Shown piece after piece: positions 1 to 5,625 of a DNA stretch of 8,943 nt; the first letter of the stretch is position 1; the number at the start of each line of letters is the position of its first letter. Below the pieces are notes generated by a model. It had not been told where the DNA came from and did not search any database. It worked only from the letters and a program-made list of their open reading frames with translations. Both the position numbers and the translations under genes were made by a program. Origin of the DNA: Planctomycetota bacterium (lineage in GTDB: Bacteria; Planctomycetota; Phycisphaerae; Sedimentisphaerales; SM23-30); the NCBI GenBank assembly GCA_022705365.1, contig JAKJEP010000122.1:1-8943 (forward strand). The letters run 5' to 3'.

Positions 1-1
1 G

Positions 2-76
2 CTGGCCGACCATCCCAACGTCCAGTTCAATTTCTACCGGCCCAACCTCAGCTGCTGCCAGGCGGAAATGCACTGA
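2..76 (+). CDS. C-terminal tail of an unidentified protein, cut by the left edge
   Basis: Reading from base 2 gives 24 codons ending LSCCQAEMH before TGA at 74-76. Almost every third codon position is G or C, as in the strong coding regions of the window, and the composition (HPNVQFNFYRPN) looks protein-like, so a genuine gene end is plausible. It runs opposite to and converges with the GH127-like gene, whose stop lies 60 bases further on. The visible part is too short to assign to a family, and I do not recognise it. Frame 1 is also open to about base 180 but shows no such codon bias. Confidence 0.45.
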   Translation: MADHPNVQFNFYRPNLSCCQAEMH

Positions 77-136
77 CGGATAACCTTAAAGTGATACCGC
101 TGGAAATATGGGCTGGTAGATTCGTACCAACGGTTC

Positions 137-2158
137 CTACTCAGGAACGGCGTCCGTATCCAGCTCCGGCCGCTCAAACATAGGGATCCGCCTGCCCGCA
201 GGCGATATATCCACAATCGTATTGCCCCGCCACTTTTCGGTGTATTCCACATAATCACCGCCATAAATGGTTTCTTTCACTTCCGCGATTCGCAGCGGAT
301 ACACTACGGTCAGTAGCTGGCCTTTCTTAATCTTATCAAACACCACATAAGAACCCTGCCAGATCGTTTCCAGAGGTTGTTTGCCGATGTAGGTCTTGAC
401 TTTTTCCTTCGGCACCCAGCCGGGAACCCGCACCAGGACTTTCTGACTTTCCTTCACAATAATATTGATTTCGCCCCGATGCGGCAAACACGATACCACC
501 TTCACCAGCGGTGAATCGTAAGGGAAAGCCAGATTAATCCGCGTTTCCCGGTTGTCACCGGTTACCGTATGTTTCCAGATCGCGTGGGAGGCCCGGATCA
601 CCGCATCGGCGCAGCAGCCCATCATATCAATCCCCGGCAGTTCCGCATCCAGAGGGGAGGGGTAATGGTTTACCCAGTCGGGAAATCCGCATAAACCGAG
701 CAGCCGGCCTTCCATTCGTTCGGCGGTACGAATGGATTCCTGATAGTATTGTTCCAGCTTTTCATTTTTCTCCTTCTCCGAAGCACCGGGCATCTCCTTA
801 TCCACCCGCTTGCCAAGGCAATCTCTCAATACCGCCTGATACGCCGGCGTAACATGGAAAATCGACTCCACCACCTGCCCGCGATAGATCTGTTCCGCCC
901 GGTCGAAATAATCAACGAAAGGTTCCAGGCTGGGATCCAGCCGGCTGGCCATTCCCAGGGCAACGGCCGTCTGCACGATATCCCCCATGGTACAGCCTTC
1001 GCAGTCCCCTTTGCGGTCCCACCCGGCTTTCACATTCAGAAACTCCGGCAGCCACCCGGTCATACTGCCGGCGTCCGGATTTACCGAGGCATCATAGAGC
1101 CATTCAAATACGGAGCTTGTCTTCCGGATAAAATCCAGGCCCTTTTCCCGCTGTCCGGAAGCTATCAACTGCTCACCCAACAGCACCAGACCCGGCAGGG
1201 CATGGGTATGGCCGTGTATATGCCAACTGCCGCCGGTCCCGCCGCCAAAGGAGCCGTCCAGCCGAAAGGCCCCGTCATTGCCTGCTTCATCCGAGCTATG
1301 GAAGAGTCTGGTGGCCAGCGCTGTGGCAAATTCCAGGGCTTCCGGATCGCCCGTCATCTGATGCCATTTGGCAAAGGCCCAGCTATTCCAGCCCAGATAC
1401 AGATGCTGCCAGCCATCCAGACTAAGATCCGAAACTGCTTCAACGGGCGGTTCTCCCACATTGAAGCCTCCCTGGCCGCCGTTGCCGCCCTGATGGTATT
1501 CCGCGATCATCCCAACACCGGGAATCTCTCTTTCAAAGGCATACCGCCGGAGTGTCCGCAGCATCTTTTCCGCCCAGTCGCGGACCCATTCCTCCCGGGT
1601 CTGTTCGTAATACAGCATGACATTTTTTGCCAGCTCCCCATGCCCCAGCGCACAATGCCGGGGAAGTCTCTCCGGTGGGTACGGCAAACCGCCCTCCGGA
1701 TCGGTAATGCTAAGCAGATAGCCAAGCTGTCCTTCCTCAATCGGATCATTCAACTTTTCCCGGCCGAGCATCTCCCGCAGCAGGGCATGGGCGCCCAGAT
1801 TGCGGTTGTTATTATCGAATCCATCCACGCCGTGATGTTTCATTTCGACCCAGGGCAGAATCCGGTCATCAAAAAAGAACCGGTAGGTCGGCTTCAGCCC
1901 CGGCATCATCCCCCACGGCTCACACATGGTTTTTAGGTATCCATTCCAGGCACTGCGGGAGATGGTCAGCGGGTCCAGGGTTCGGGCCCCTGTAACATAA
2001 AGAGGGGGATACTCCGCATATTCCAGGGTGGTTACTCGCCGCGGCGGCAATGCCCCGGGCCTGGTCCCTGCCGTTTCTTCTGCGCTGGCTGGCAGGCCGG
2101 TCATAAAAAAGAATAATACGATCACATGTACCATTTTAACCATTGTGTCTTGCTGCAC
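137..2158 (-). CDS. Secreted GH127-like (DUF1680 superfamily) glycoside hydrolase, putative beta-L-arabinofuranosidase
   Basis: Protein of 673 residues, the usual size for GH127/GH146-type enzymes. The start is GTG at 2158, preceded by GAGGT eight bases upstream; the ATG at 2143 has no comparable ribosome site. A signal peptide (hydrophobic residues about 9-22, likely cut after A-S-A at 24-26) sends it out of the cytoplasm. Residues about 60-540 are helical and resemble an (alpha/alpha)6 barrel. The tail (573-660: VLVRVPGWV, YVEYTEKWRGN, RRIPMFERPE) resembles the C-terminal beta domain of DUF1680 proteins. GH127 uses a zinc-bound cysteine nucleophile held by Glu-x-Cys and Cys-Cys; here E387-G-C389 and C515-C516 are suitable candidates, with E372 a possible acid/base. 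The Cys389-Cys515 spacing is longer than in characterised members. Similarity elsewhere is weak, so the fold call is firmer than the substrate. A paralogous N-terminus survives in the pseudogene at 2319-2886. Confidence 0.68.
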   Translation of the reverse strand: MQQDTMVKMVHVIVLFFFMTGLPASAEETAGTRPGALPPRRVTTLEYAEYPPLYVTGARTLDPLTISRSAWNGYLKTMCEPWGMMPGLKPTYRFFFDDRILPWVEMKHHGVDGFDNNNRNLGAHALLREMLGREKLNDPIEEGQLGYLLSITDPEGGLPYPPERLPRHCALGHGELAKNVMLYYEQTREEWVRDWAEKMLRTLRRYAFEREIPGVGMIAEYHQGGNGGQGGFNVGEPPVEAVSDLSLDGWQHLYLGWNSWAFAKWHQMTGDPEALEFATALATRLFHSSDEAGNDGAFRLDGSFGGGTGGSWHIHGHTHALPGLVLLGEQLIASGQREKGLDFIRKTSSVFEWLYDASVNPDAGSMTGWLPEFLNVKAGWDRKGDCEGCTMGDIVQTAVALGMASRLDPSLEPFVDYFDRAEQIYRGQVVESIFHVTPAYQAVLRDCLGKRVDKEMPGASEKEKNEKLEQYYQESIRTAERMEGRLLGLCGFPDWVNHYPSPLDAELPGIDMMGCCADAVIRASHAIWKHTVTGDNRETRINLAFPYDSPLVKVVSCLPHRGEINIIVKESQKVLVRVPGWVPKEKVKTYIGKQPLETIWQGSYVVFDKIKKGQLLTVVYPLRIAEVKETIYGGDYVEYTEKWRGNTIVDISPAGRRIPMFERPELDTDAVPE

Positions 2159-2226
2159 TGTTCTGTACCTCGCTACCTAAAATTTTTTTATAGTATGGTC
2201 TCATTCGATTAATTTTTCATGGCCGG

Positions 2227-2255
2227 ATAATATCATCCATTATCTCCTCCGGCAA
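2227..2255 (-). promoter_or_regulatory. Candidate sigma70-type promoter for the GH127-like gene, with a dyad over the -10
   Basis: On the minus strand TTGCCG (2255-2250, four of six consensus bases) is followed after 17 bases by TATTAT (2232-2227, five of six). Transcription would begin near 2220, giving a leader of about 60 bases. The -10 is covered by inverted repeats: GATAAT-N7-ATTATC across 2226-2244 and an imperfect GGATGATATTATCC at 2225-2238, which could be an operator. A purine-rich GGAGGAGA at 2250-2243 lies inside the spacer. An alternative -10 (TATAAA just upstream of the gene) has no matching -35. Confidence 0.4.
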
Positions 2256-2272
2256 CCAAATTCTCCAATCCA

Positions 2273-2302
2273 TGCCTGACAGATACATCACCCTGTCAGG
2301 CA
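2273..2302 (-). terminator. Strong stem-loop after the pseudogene; candidate terminator without a U-tract
   Basis: A perfect 10-bp inverted repeat (TGCCTGACAG / CTGTCAGGCA) encloses a 10-base loop, starting 17 bases after the stop of the chimeric pseudogene. On the minus strand the run of six Ts lies before the stem instead of after it, so this is not a canonical intrinsic terminator. It may act as an RNA 3'-end stabiliser or a U-less terminator separating the upstream transcript from the GH127-like gene. Confidence 0.4.
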
Positions 2303-2318
2303 GAAAAAACAGGCATAG

Positions 2319-2886
2319 TCATTTTGGATTTATATATTTGGTACGCAGGTACTGTTCAATGGCGCTTCGCTGCGTATCATTCACGGAAGGATACACGATA
2401 ATCTCCGCTATATCACCCCGGAAGAAGAAAGCATCGATATCCAACTGGCCCAGGGCGCCCACGGAAACGGCATTGGTGGTATGATAAGCAATCGTCGGCA
2501 CCGTTGTACTTCCCAGAGGATTCCCATCACTGTAAATTCTCTTAAACTTAGTACTACCGCTGATCTGGGTGGTTATATAGTGCATCCCGGCAGTCGGAGA
2601 AGAACCGCAGGGCATTCGGATCCAGATCCGGCCACGGCTCCGGATTCTTTTCCACATACCCCCGCCACGCCAGCCGGGCCAGCTCGACCGGGTCCAGGGC
2701 CCGATGGCCCACTTCGGAGGGTACCAGGGTTGTATCATTCTCCGTTGCAAATTCCGGGGGAAAGGAAAGAGTTTGCAGCGTACTCACCGCACGGGGCGCG
2801 GCGGCGAATGCCAGGGGCGACAGGCCGCATGATGTCAATAGAATACATAGCATTGCCAGGGAAACGATTCGTTGGAAAGAAATCAT
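2319..2886 (-). pseudogene. Chimeric remnant: N-terminus of a GH127-like paralogue joined out of frame to the C-terminus of a LamG protein
   Basis: The first reading frame (2886 to 2554, 110 codons) starts with ATG after AAGGA and has a signal sequence with a lipobox-like LTSC (17-20). Residues 61-98 (HRALDPVELARLAWRGY...EPW...RFFSD) match residues 58-97 of the downstream GH127-like enzyme (ARTLDPLTISRSAWNGY...EPW...RFFFD). Homology stops near base 2593, and a second frame takes over. There, to the stop at 2319, the sequence reads as the end of a LamG/concanavalin-like domain (GSTKFKRIYSDGNPLG; RGDIAEIIVYPSVND; AIEQYLRTKYI). The whole catalytic part of the paralogue and the start of the LamG gene are missing, which fits one large deletion. 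It lies 41 bases after the esterase gene with no terminator between, so it is probably still transcribed; a 110-residue secreted peptide could still be made. Misassembly is the main alternative. Confidence 0.75.
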
Positions 2887-2900
2887 GGAAATATTTCCTT
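2887..2900 (-). promoter_or_regulatory. Ribosome binding site of the pseudogene inside a perfect palindrome
   Basis: The minus strand reads AAGGAAATATTTCC directly before the ATG at 2886. The Shine-Dalgarno AAGGA fixes this start. GGAAATATTTCC is a perfect 12-base palindrome (2887-2898), so the RNA could fold GGAA onto UUCC and partly hide the site. The stem is only four base pairs, so any effect would be modest. Confidence 0.45.
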
Positions 2901-2927
2901 TCTTCTACCTTTGCAATGAAATGATCC

Positions 2928-5048
2928 TTACTCAGAACTGTGCCATAGCCAATTCGCGGCGAAAAACGCGAAATCCAGGCCGTTGACAATCCCGTCATTA
3001 TTGAAATCGGGCGGGTCTGCTTTGCTGATGGTCTTCTGCGCTTGCGCTGTGACCAGAGCACCGATCATCCCCTGGCCATACTGGGATGGATGCGCGCCAT
3101 CATAGGCATGGATGGACGCGGTTCCCGGATGTGGATATGCGGGAACCAGCGGTGCCAGATCGATCAAATATACATTTCGATCGCCGCCCGCGTTGCTGGC
3201 CGCCACAATGGCCCGCACATCCGCCGCGTGCCAGTTATCGCCAAAGTGCGACGTCATGCAGAAAATCCGGGCATGGGGACATGCCTGCCGCATGTCCGTC
3301 AGCCAGGTGTTATAATCCTCGATGAAATCCTGGGAAGAAATACCCGAATCATTCGTGCCCATGGCGCAGAAAACATAATCGGGTTCGGGCAGCAGCAACC
3401 CGCCTGTCAGCCGGGACGTGGTTGAATCGTAGTGGTCCCACGTCTGCACCAGGGGCGGCACCGACAGCGACGGATTCGACATCCCCTGGCCCCCGGTTCC
3501 CAGTTGACCGTATTCGCAATCCAGCGCCAGACCAACCATCGAAAGCCAGGAACCGCGGGCATTGTTGACGCCGAGGATTTGCCAGGATGTGAACAGGCCA
3601 TCCACTCCCACCCCCTCCAGCACGGAATCACCATACCCAATCGCGAGTTTGGGCCGGGTACTGTGGCGCAAGAATAGGCCGCCCGTATCCAAATCAATTC
3701 CGGCAATGCGCAAATGCGCGGTGGAAGCCGTCCACCGGTTTTGAGCCAGATCGGCAGCCCGGAAATAGAGTTCCAGCGTATGCTGGGAGCCGCTGTTGAG
3801 ACCGCTAGCCAGCGGCAGGGTATAAACCGAACCGGTGGTGGTTAGCGGCACGACCGTGAAGGGTTTATTATCGACGGAGTATTCCACTACGGGCATCGAG
3901 GAGGCCGGGCACCCATTGTTGGCCGTCCCGTCAACCACCAGGCCGACCGTGGTTGTACCTTGAAACAGTGACTTGAGATAAGCACCGGGCATGGTGGCTT
4001 CAGCACGGAAGGTTTCCCCTTCTCCGCTGCATTTCCATACATACGGCGCCAGCCCGAGTGCTTCGACACCCGTCACCACCTGCGGGAAACCATATGTATC
4101 CCGCAGATAATCTTGAATCTCCGTTTCCCGGGTTTCATCCAGGGCCGTATTGTACACCAAAATATCCCCCATCTGACCGGCCCAGCGTTCGAAGGTACCG
4201 CCGCCATACGGATTGTCAGCGGTACCGTTGTTGCCTTGTGCGTGGCAGGCGATGGTAAACGGGGCGTCCTTGGTCGGATACACAGCATCAAACCCGGCTG
4301 AACTATTACGCGGAACCGTCATCGTATCAGACCACTGCATGCCAGAGCCGAAATCCTGGCCAATCTGGCAGGTCGTGCCATCCCCGGAAAATTTCAGTTC
4401 AATCACCCCCCAGCCGGAAGAACCGTCAGGCAGGACCGGAACGGCCAGGTTCGACTGATACACCAAATCGCCGCCATAGGTAACCAGGCCCAGGTGGGAA
4501 CCGCTGCTATACGGAAAGGTTGCCATAAAGACACTCAGATTATACGGAGCGCCCGAAGGACCACGGATGCCGGCGATGGTCTGATTCGAGTGTGGTCCCA
4601 GGCCGCCATTGACCGTGGCACATTTACACACCATAAACAGGGTCAGATTGCCGCCCAGCATGAGAGGATTGCTGCCGGGGGTATTGTTGCTGCGCTGATA
4701 CAACCGGTCGGACCAGTGCCCATCGGCAAAACCGGCATCCTTCACCACGGGATCAAAGGCCTGCCGAAAATTCACCGCGGCAAAGGTTTTCCCATTATTG
4801 GTTGCGGTGACGGACTGCGGGGTATGATTAACCGGGTCGGTCAGAACTTCACCCGCCCCTTGACCGCCCAGTTCAGTGCCATGCGAGCTGGCATCGGTCC
4901 AGATCCCCGTACCTTGGTTATAACCGGCGGGCCTGAGCCACAACGCCAGCGCCGGATCGGCCGGATTCGGGCCGCTGCCGCATACTTCCGCTCCCAGTCC
5001 CACCATCAGAAAACAGATTCCTATCGCTATAATCCTTTTGGTATCCAT
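2928..5048 (-). CDS. Secreted LamG + CE2-like SGNH esterase + dockerin-like C-terminus
   Basis: Protein of 706 residues. The ATG at 5048 follows AAGGA with a 10-base gap. A signal peptide (KRIIAIGICFLMVGLGA, about 4-20) predicts export. Residues about 30-320 form a LamG/concanavalin-like domain ending in RWAGQMGDILVYNTALDE...EIQDYLRDTYG. Residues about 335-455 look like the beta-sandwich of carbohydrate esterase family 2. Residues about 466-668 are an SGNH hydrolase: block I GDS with nucleophile S475, block II glycines at 518-521, block III GTND with N566, and block V D650-G-A-H653. The tail (681-702) is a single calcium loop D681-x-N683-x-D685-G...D692 followed by FFAANWL, a dockerin-type repeat common in planctomycetes. 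Likely role: removing acetyl or other esters from polysaccharide at the surface or outside the cell. The LamG part probably binds sugar. Its start overlaps the stop of a 52-codon upstream ORF (TAATG). Confidence 0.85.
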   Translation of the reverse strand: MDTKRIIAIGICFLMVGLGAEVCGSGPNPADPALALWLRPAGYNQGTGIWTDASSHGTELGGQGAGEVLTDPVNHTPQSVTATNNGKTFAAVNFRQAFDPVVKDAGFADGHWSDRLYQRSNNTPGSNPLMLGGNLTLFMVCKCATVNGGLGPHSNQTIAGIRGPSGAPYNLSVFMATFPYSSGSHLGLVTYGGDLVYQSNLAVPVLPDGSSGWGVIELKFSGDGTTCQIGQDFGSGMQWSDTMTVPRNSSAGFDAVYPTKDAPFTIACHAQGNNGTADNPYGGGTFERWAGQMGDILVYNTALDETRETEIQDYLRDTYGFPQVVTGVEALGLAPYVWKCSGEGETFRAEATMPGAYLKSLFQGTTTVGLVVDGTANNGCPASSMPVVEYSVDNKPFTVVPLTTTGSVYTLPLASGLNSGSQHTLELYFRAADLAQNRWTASTAHLRIAGIDLDTGGLFLRHSTRPKLAIGYGDSVLEGVGVDGLFTSWQILGVNNARGSWLSMVGLALDCEYGQLGTGGQGMSNPSLSVPPLVQTWDHYDSTTSRLTGGLLLPEPDYVFCAMGTNDSGISSQDFIEDYNTWLTDMRQACPHARIFCMTSHFGDNWHAADVRAIVAASNAGGDRNVYLIDLAPLVPAYPHPGTASIHAYDGAHPSQYGQGMIGALVTAQAQKTISKADPPDFNNDGIVNGLDFAFFAANWLWHSSE

Positions 5049-5206
5049 TACTGCTTTTTCCTTATTTTACAAAACTCGAAAACATATTCCATAAAGTACA
5101 AATTAAAAATATGGGCAGGTAAAACTACCCGCCCCGTGTAGTGTTCACTTCTTCGGAGGGAAATAAACCAACCACTGCCCTTAATACCATATAGCACGTT
5201 TACCAT
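5048..5206 (-). CDS. Possible 52-residue leader ORF translationally coupled to the esterase gene
   Basis: An ATG at 5206 lies 11 bases after AAAGGAG (5224-5218), one of the better ribosome sites in the window. The frame stays open for 52 codons and its TAA overlaps the esterase ATG by one base (TAATG). The product starts MVNVLYGIKGSGW and ends CKIRKKQ; I recognise no domain. A terminator hairpin lies inside it, so translation could influence readthrough. Against it: codon third positions are not G/C rich as in the neighbours, the composition is unremarkable, and an open frame of this length occurs by chance in roughly 8 per cent of random reading frames. It could equally be untranslated leader. 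Confidence 0.3.
   Translation of the reverse strand: MVNVLYGIKGSGWFISLRRSEHYTGRVVLPAHIFNLYFMEYVFEFCKIRKKQ
5103..5134 (-). terminator. Intrinsic terminator in the leader of the esterase gene (possible attenuator)
   Basis: On the minus strand GGGCGGGT (5134-5127), a six-base loop, and ACCTGCCC (5120-5113) form an eight-pair stem with one mismatch, followed by ATATTTTTAATT. This is a good intrinsic terminator pointing at the esterase gene, 65 bases before its ATG. It either ends the transcript from the GH36 gene or acts as an attenuator. A GGGCAG at 5180-5175 upstream could pair with CUGCCC of the 3' arm and so prevent the terminator from forming. Confidence 0.6.
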
Positions 5207-5371
5207 TTATGGATTCTCTCCTTTCACAAAACATACTTCCATCTCGGAACACTATAACGAAACGCCACACCTTATTTGAGTGCTTTTCCTCTGACATGAC
5301 TCATCGGGTTTATCCGAACCTTTTAACTTTTTTCACATGACATTTTGACACTTGCTAGCAATTTATGCTTC

Positions 5372-5400
5372 ATTATCAAATTAAAGTTGGCCGAGAGGAA
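5372..5400 (-). promoter_or_regulatory. Candidate activator-dependent promoter for the esterase gene
   Basis: GATAAT (5377-5372, five of six -10 bases) is preceded, after exactly 17 bases, by TTCCTC (5400-5395), a poor -35. The -35 hexamer directly abuts the proximal copy of a 21-bp-spaced direct repeat. This is the layout expected of a promoter needing an AraC-type activator bound against the -35. Transcription would begin near 5365 and give a leader of about 315 bases before the esterase ATG. Confidence 0.4.
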
Positions 5401-5434
5401 CGCCATTTCCGGCAAAATTTCCGCCATTTCAGGC
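5401..5434. repeat. 13-base direct repeat with 21-bp period, candidate AraC-type activator site
   Basis: CGCCATTTCCGGC (5401-5413) and CGCCATTTCAGGC (5422-5434) differ at one base and are offset by 21 bp, two turns of B-form DNA, so both copies face the same side of the helix. AraC-family dimers typically bind direct half-sites at this spacing, next to the -35. Many carbohydrate loci in this kind of bacterium are run by such regulators. No regulator gene is in the window. Confidence 0.5.
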
Positions 5435-5523
5435 ATACAAGAACACCCCCAGCATAAACTTCCCTGCTGTCAGAAAAGTAAATATGTCATTTGATGGAAC
5501 CACCGAAAGTCAATATTTTCATC

Positions 5524-5563
5524 AAAAACCAGCTCTGGCTCTCCAACAAAGGATCGAGGAGCT
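5524..5563 (-). terminator. Weak candidate terminator after the GH36 gene
   Basis: About 60 bases after the GH36 stop the minus strand can pair AGCTC (5563-5559) with GAGCT (5535-5531), or form a smaller CCA/TGG hairpin, followed by GGTTTTTG. The stems are short and compete with each other, so termination would be partial at best. Confidence 0.25.
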
Positions 5564-5625
5564 TTTAGCGCTGGCGTCTCATTTCGTATGGTAGATACCG
5601 GTTTTTTGTGTCTGCCGCAATCCGT

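Larger units (their letters stand above)
5049..5625. other. 577-bp intergenic region between the GH36 and esterase genes
   Basis: This is AT-richer than the flanking genes and has no long coding frame. Besides the terminators, promoter, direct repeat and 52-codon ORF listed separately, it holds a perfect 10-bp palindrome TTGCTAGCAA at 5352-5361, just after the predicted transcription start, and a small hairpin (TCGG/CCGA) in the middle of the leader. A minus-strand frame of 34 codons starts inside the direct repeat (MAEILPEMAFL...) but lacks a good ribosome site. Nothing else resembling a gene or known riboswitch is evident. Confidence 0.6.

Noticed and set aside
114..129. TGGTA/TACCA hairpin between the two convergent gene ends
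   Set aside because: It is only a five-pair stem with no T-tract on either strand, too weak to call a terminator.
749..1936. A 395-codon open frame on the plus strand
   Set aside because: It is antisense to the GH127-like gene, has no domain-like sequence, and the minus-strand frame has a signal peptide and recognisable domains.
2201..2240. Very short leader peptides (7 and 11 residues) after GGAGGAGA at 2250-2243
   Set aside because: The ribosome-like motif lies upstream of the predicted transcription start at about 2220, and the peptides carry no regulatory codon run; purine-rich chance is more likely.
4494..5141. A 215-codon plus-strand frame crossing the start of the esterase gene
   Set aside because: Most of it mirrors the LamG coding sequence; it has no plausible ribosome site and its end runs into AT-rich intergenic DNA.
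5285..5325. Hammerhead-like core (CCCGATGAGTC ... GGAAAAGC) on the minus strand of the leader
   Set aside because: The invariant CUGANGA is broken (C in place of U), and stem II cannot form between GTC and the GAAA segment.
5345..5376. TTGACA on the plus strand as a promoter
   Set aside because: No acceptable -10 lies 16-18 bases downstream and there is no plus-strand gene to serve.
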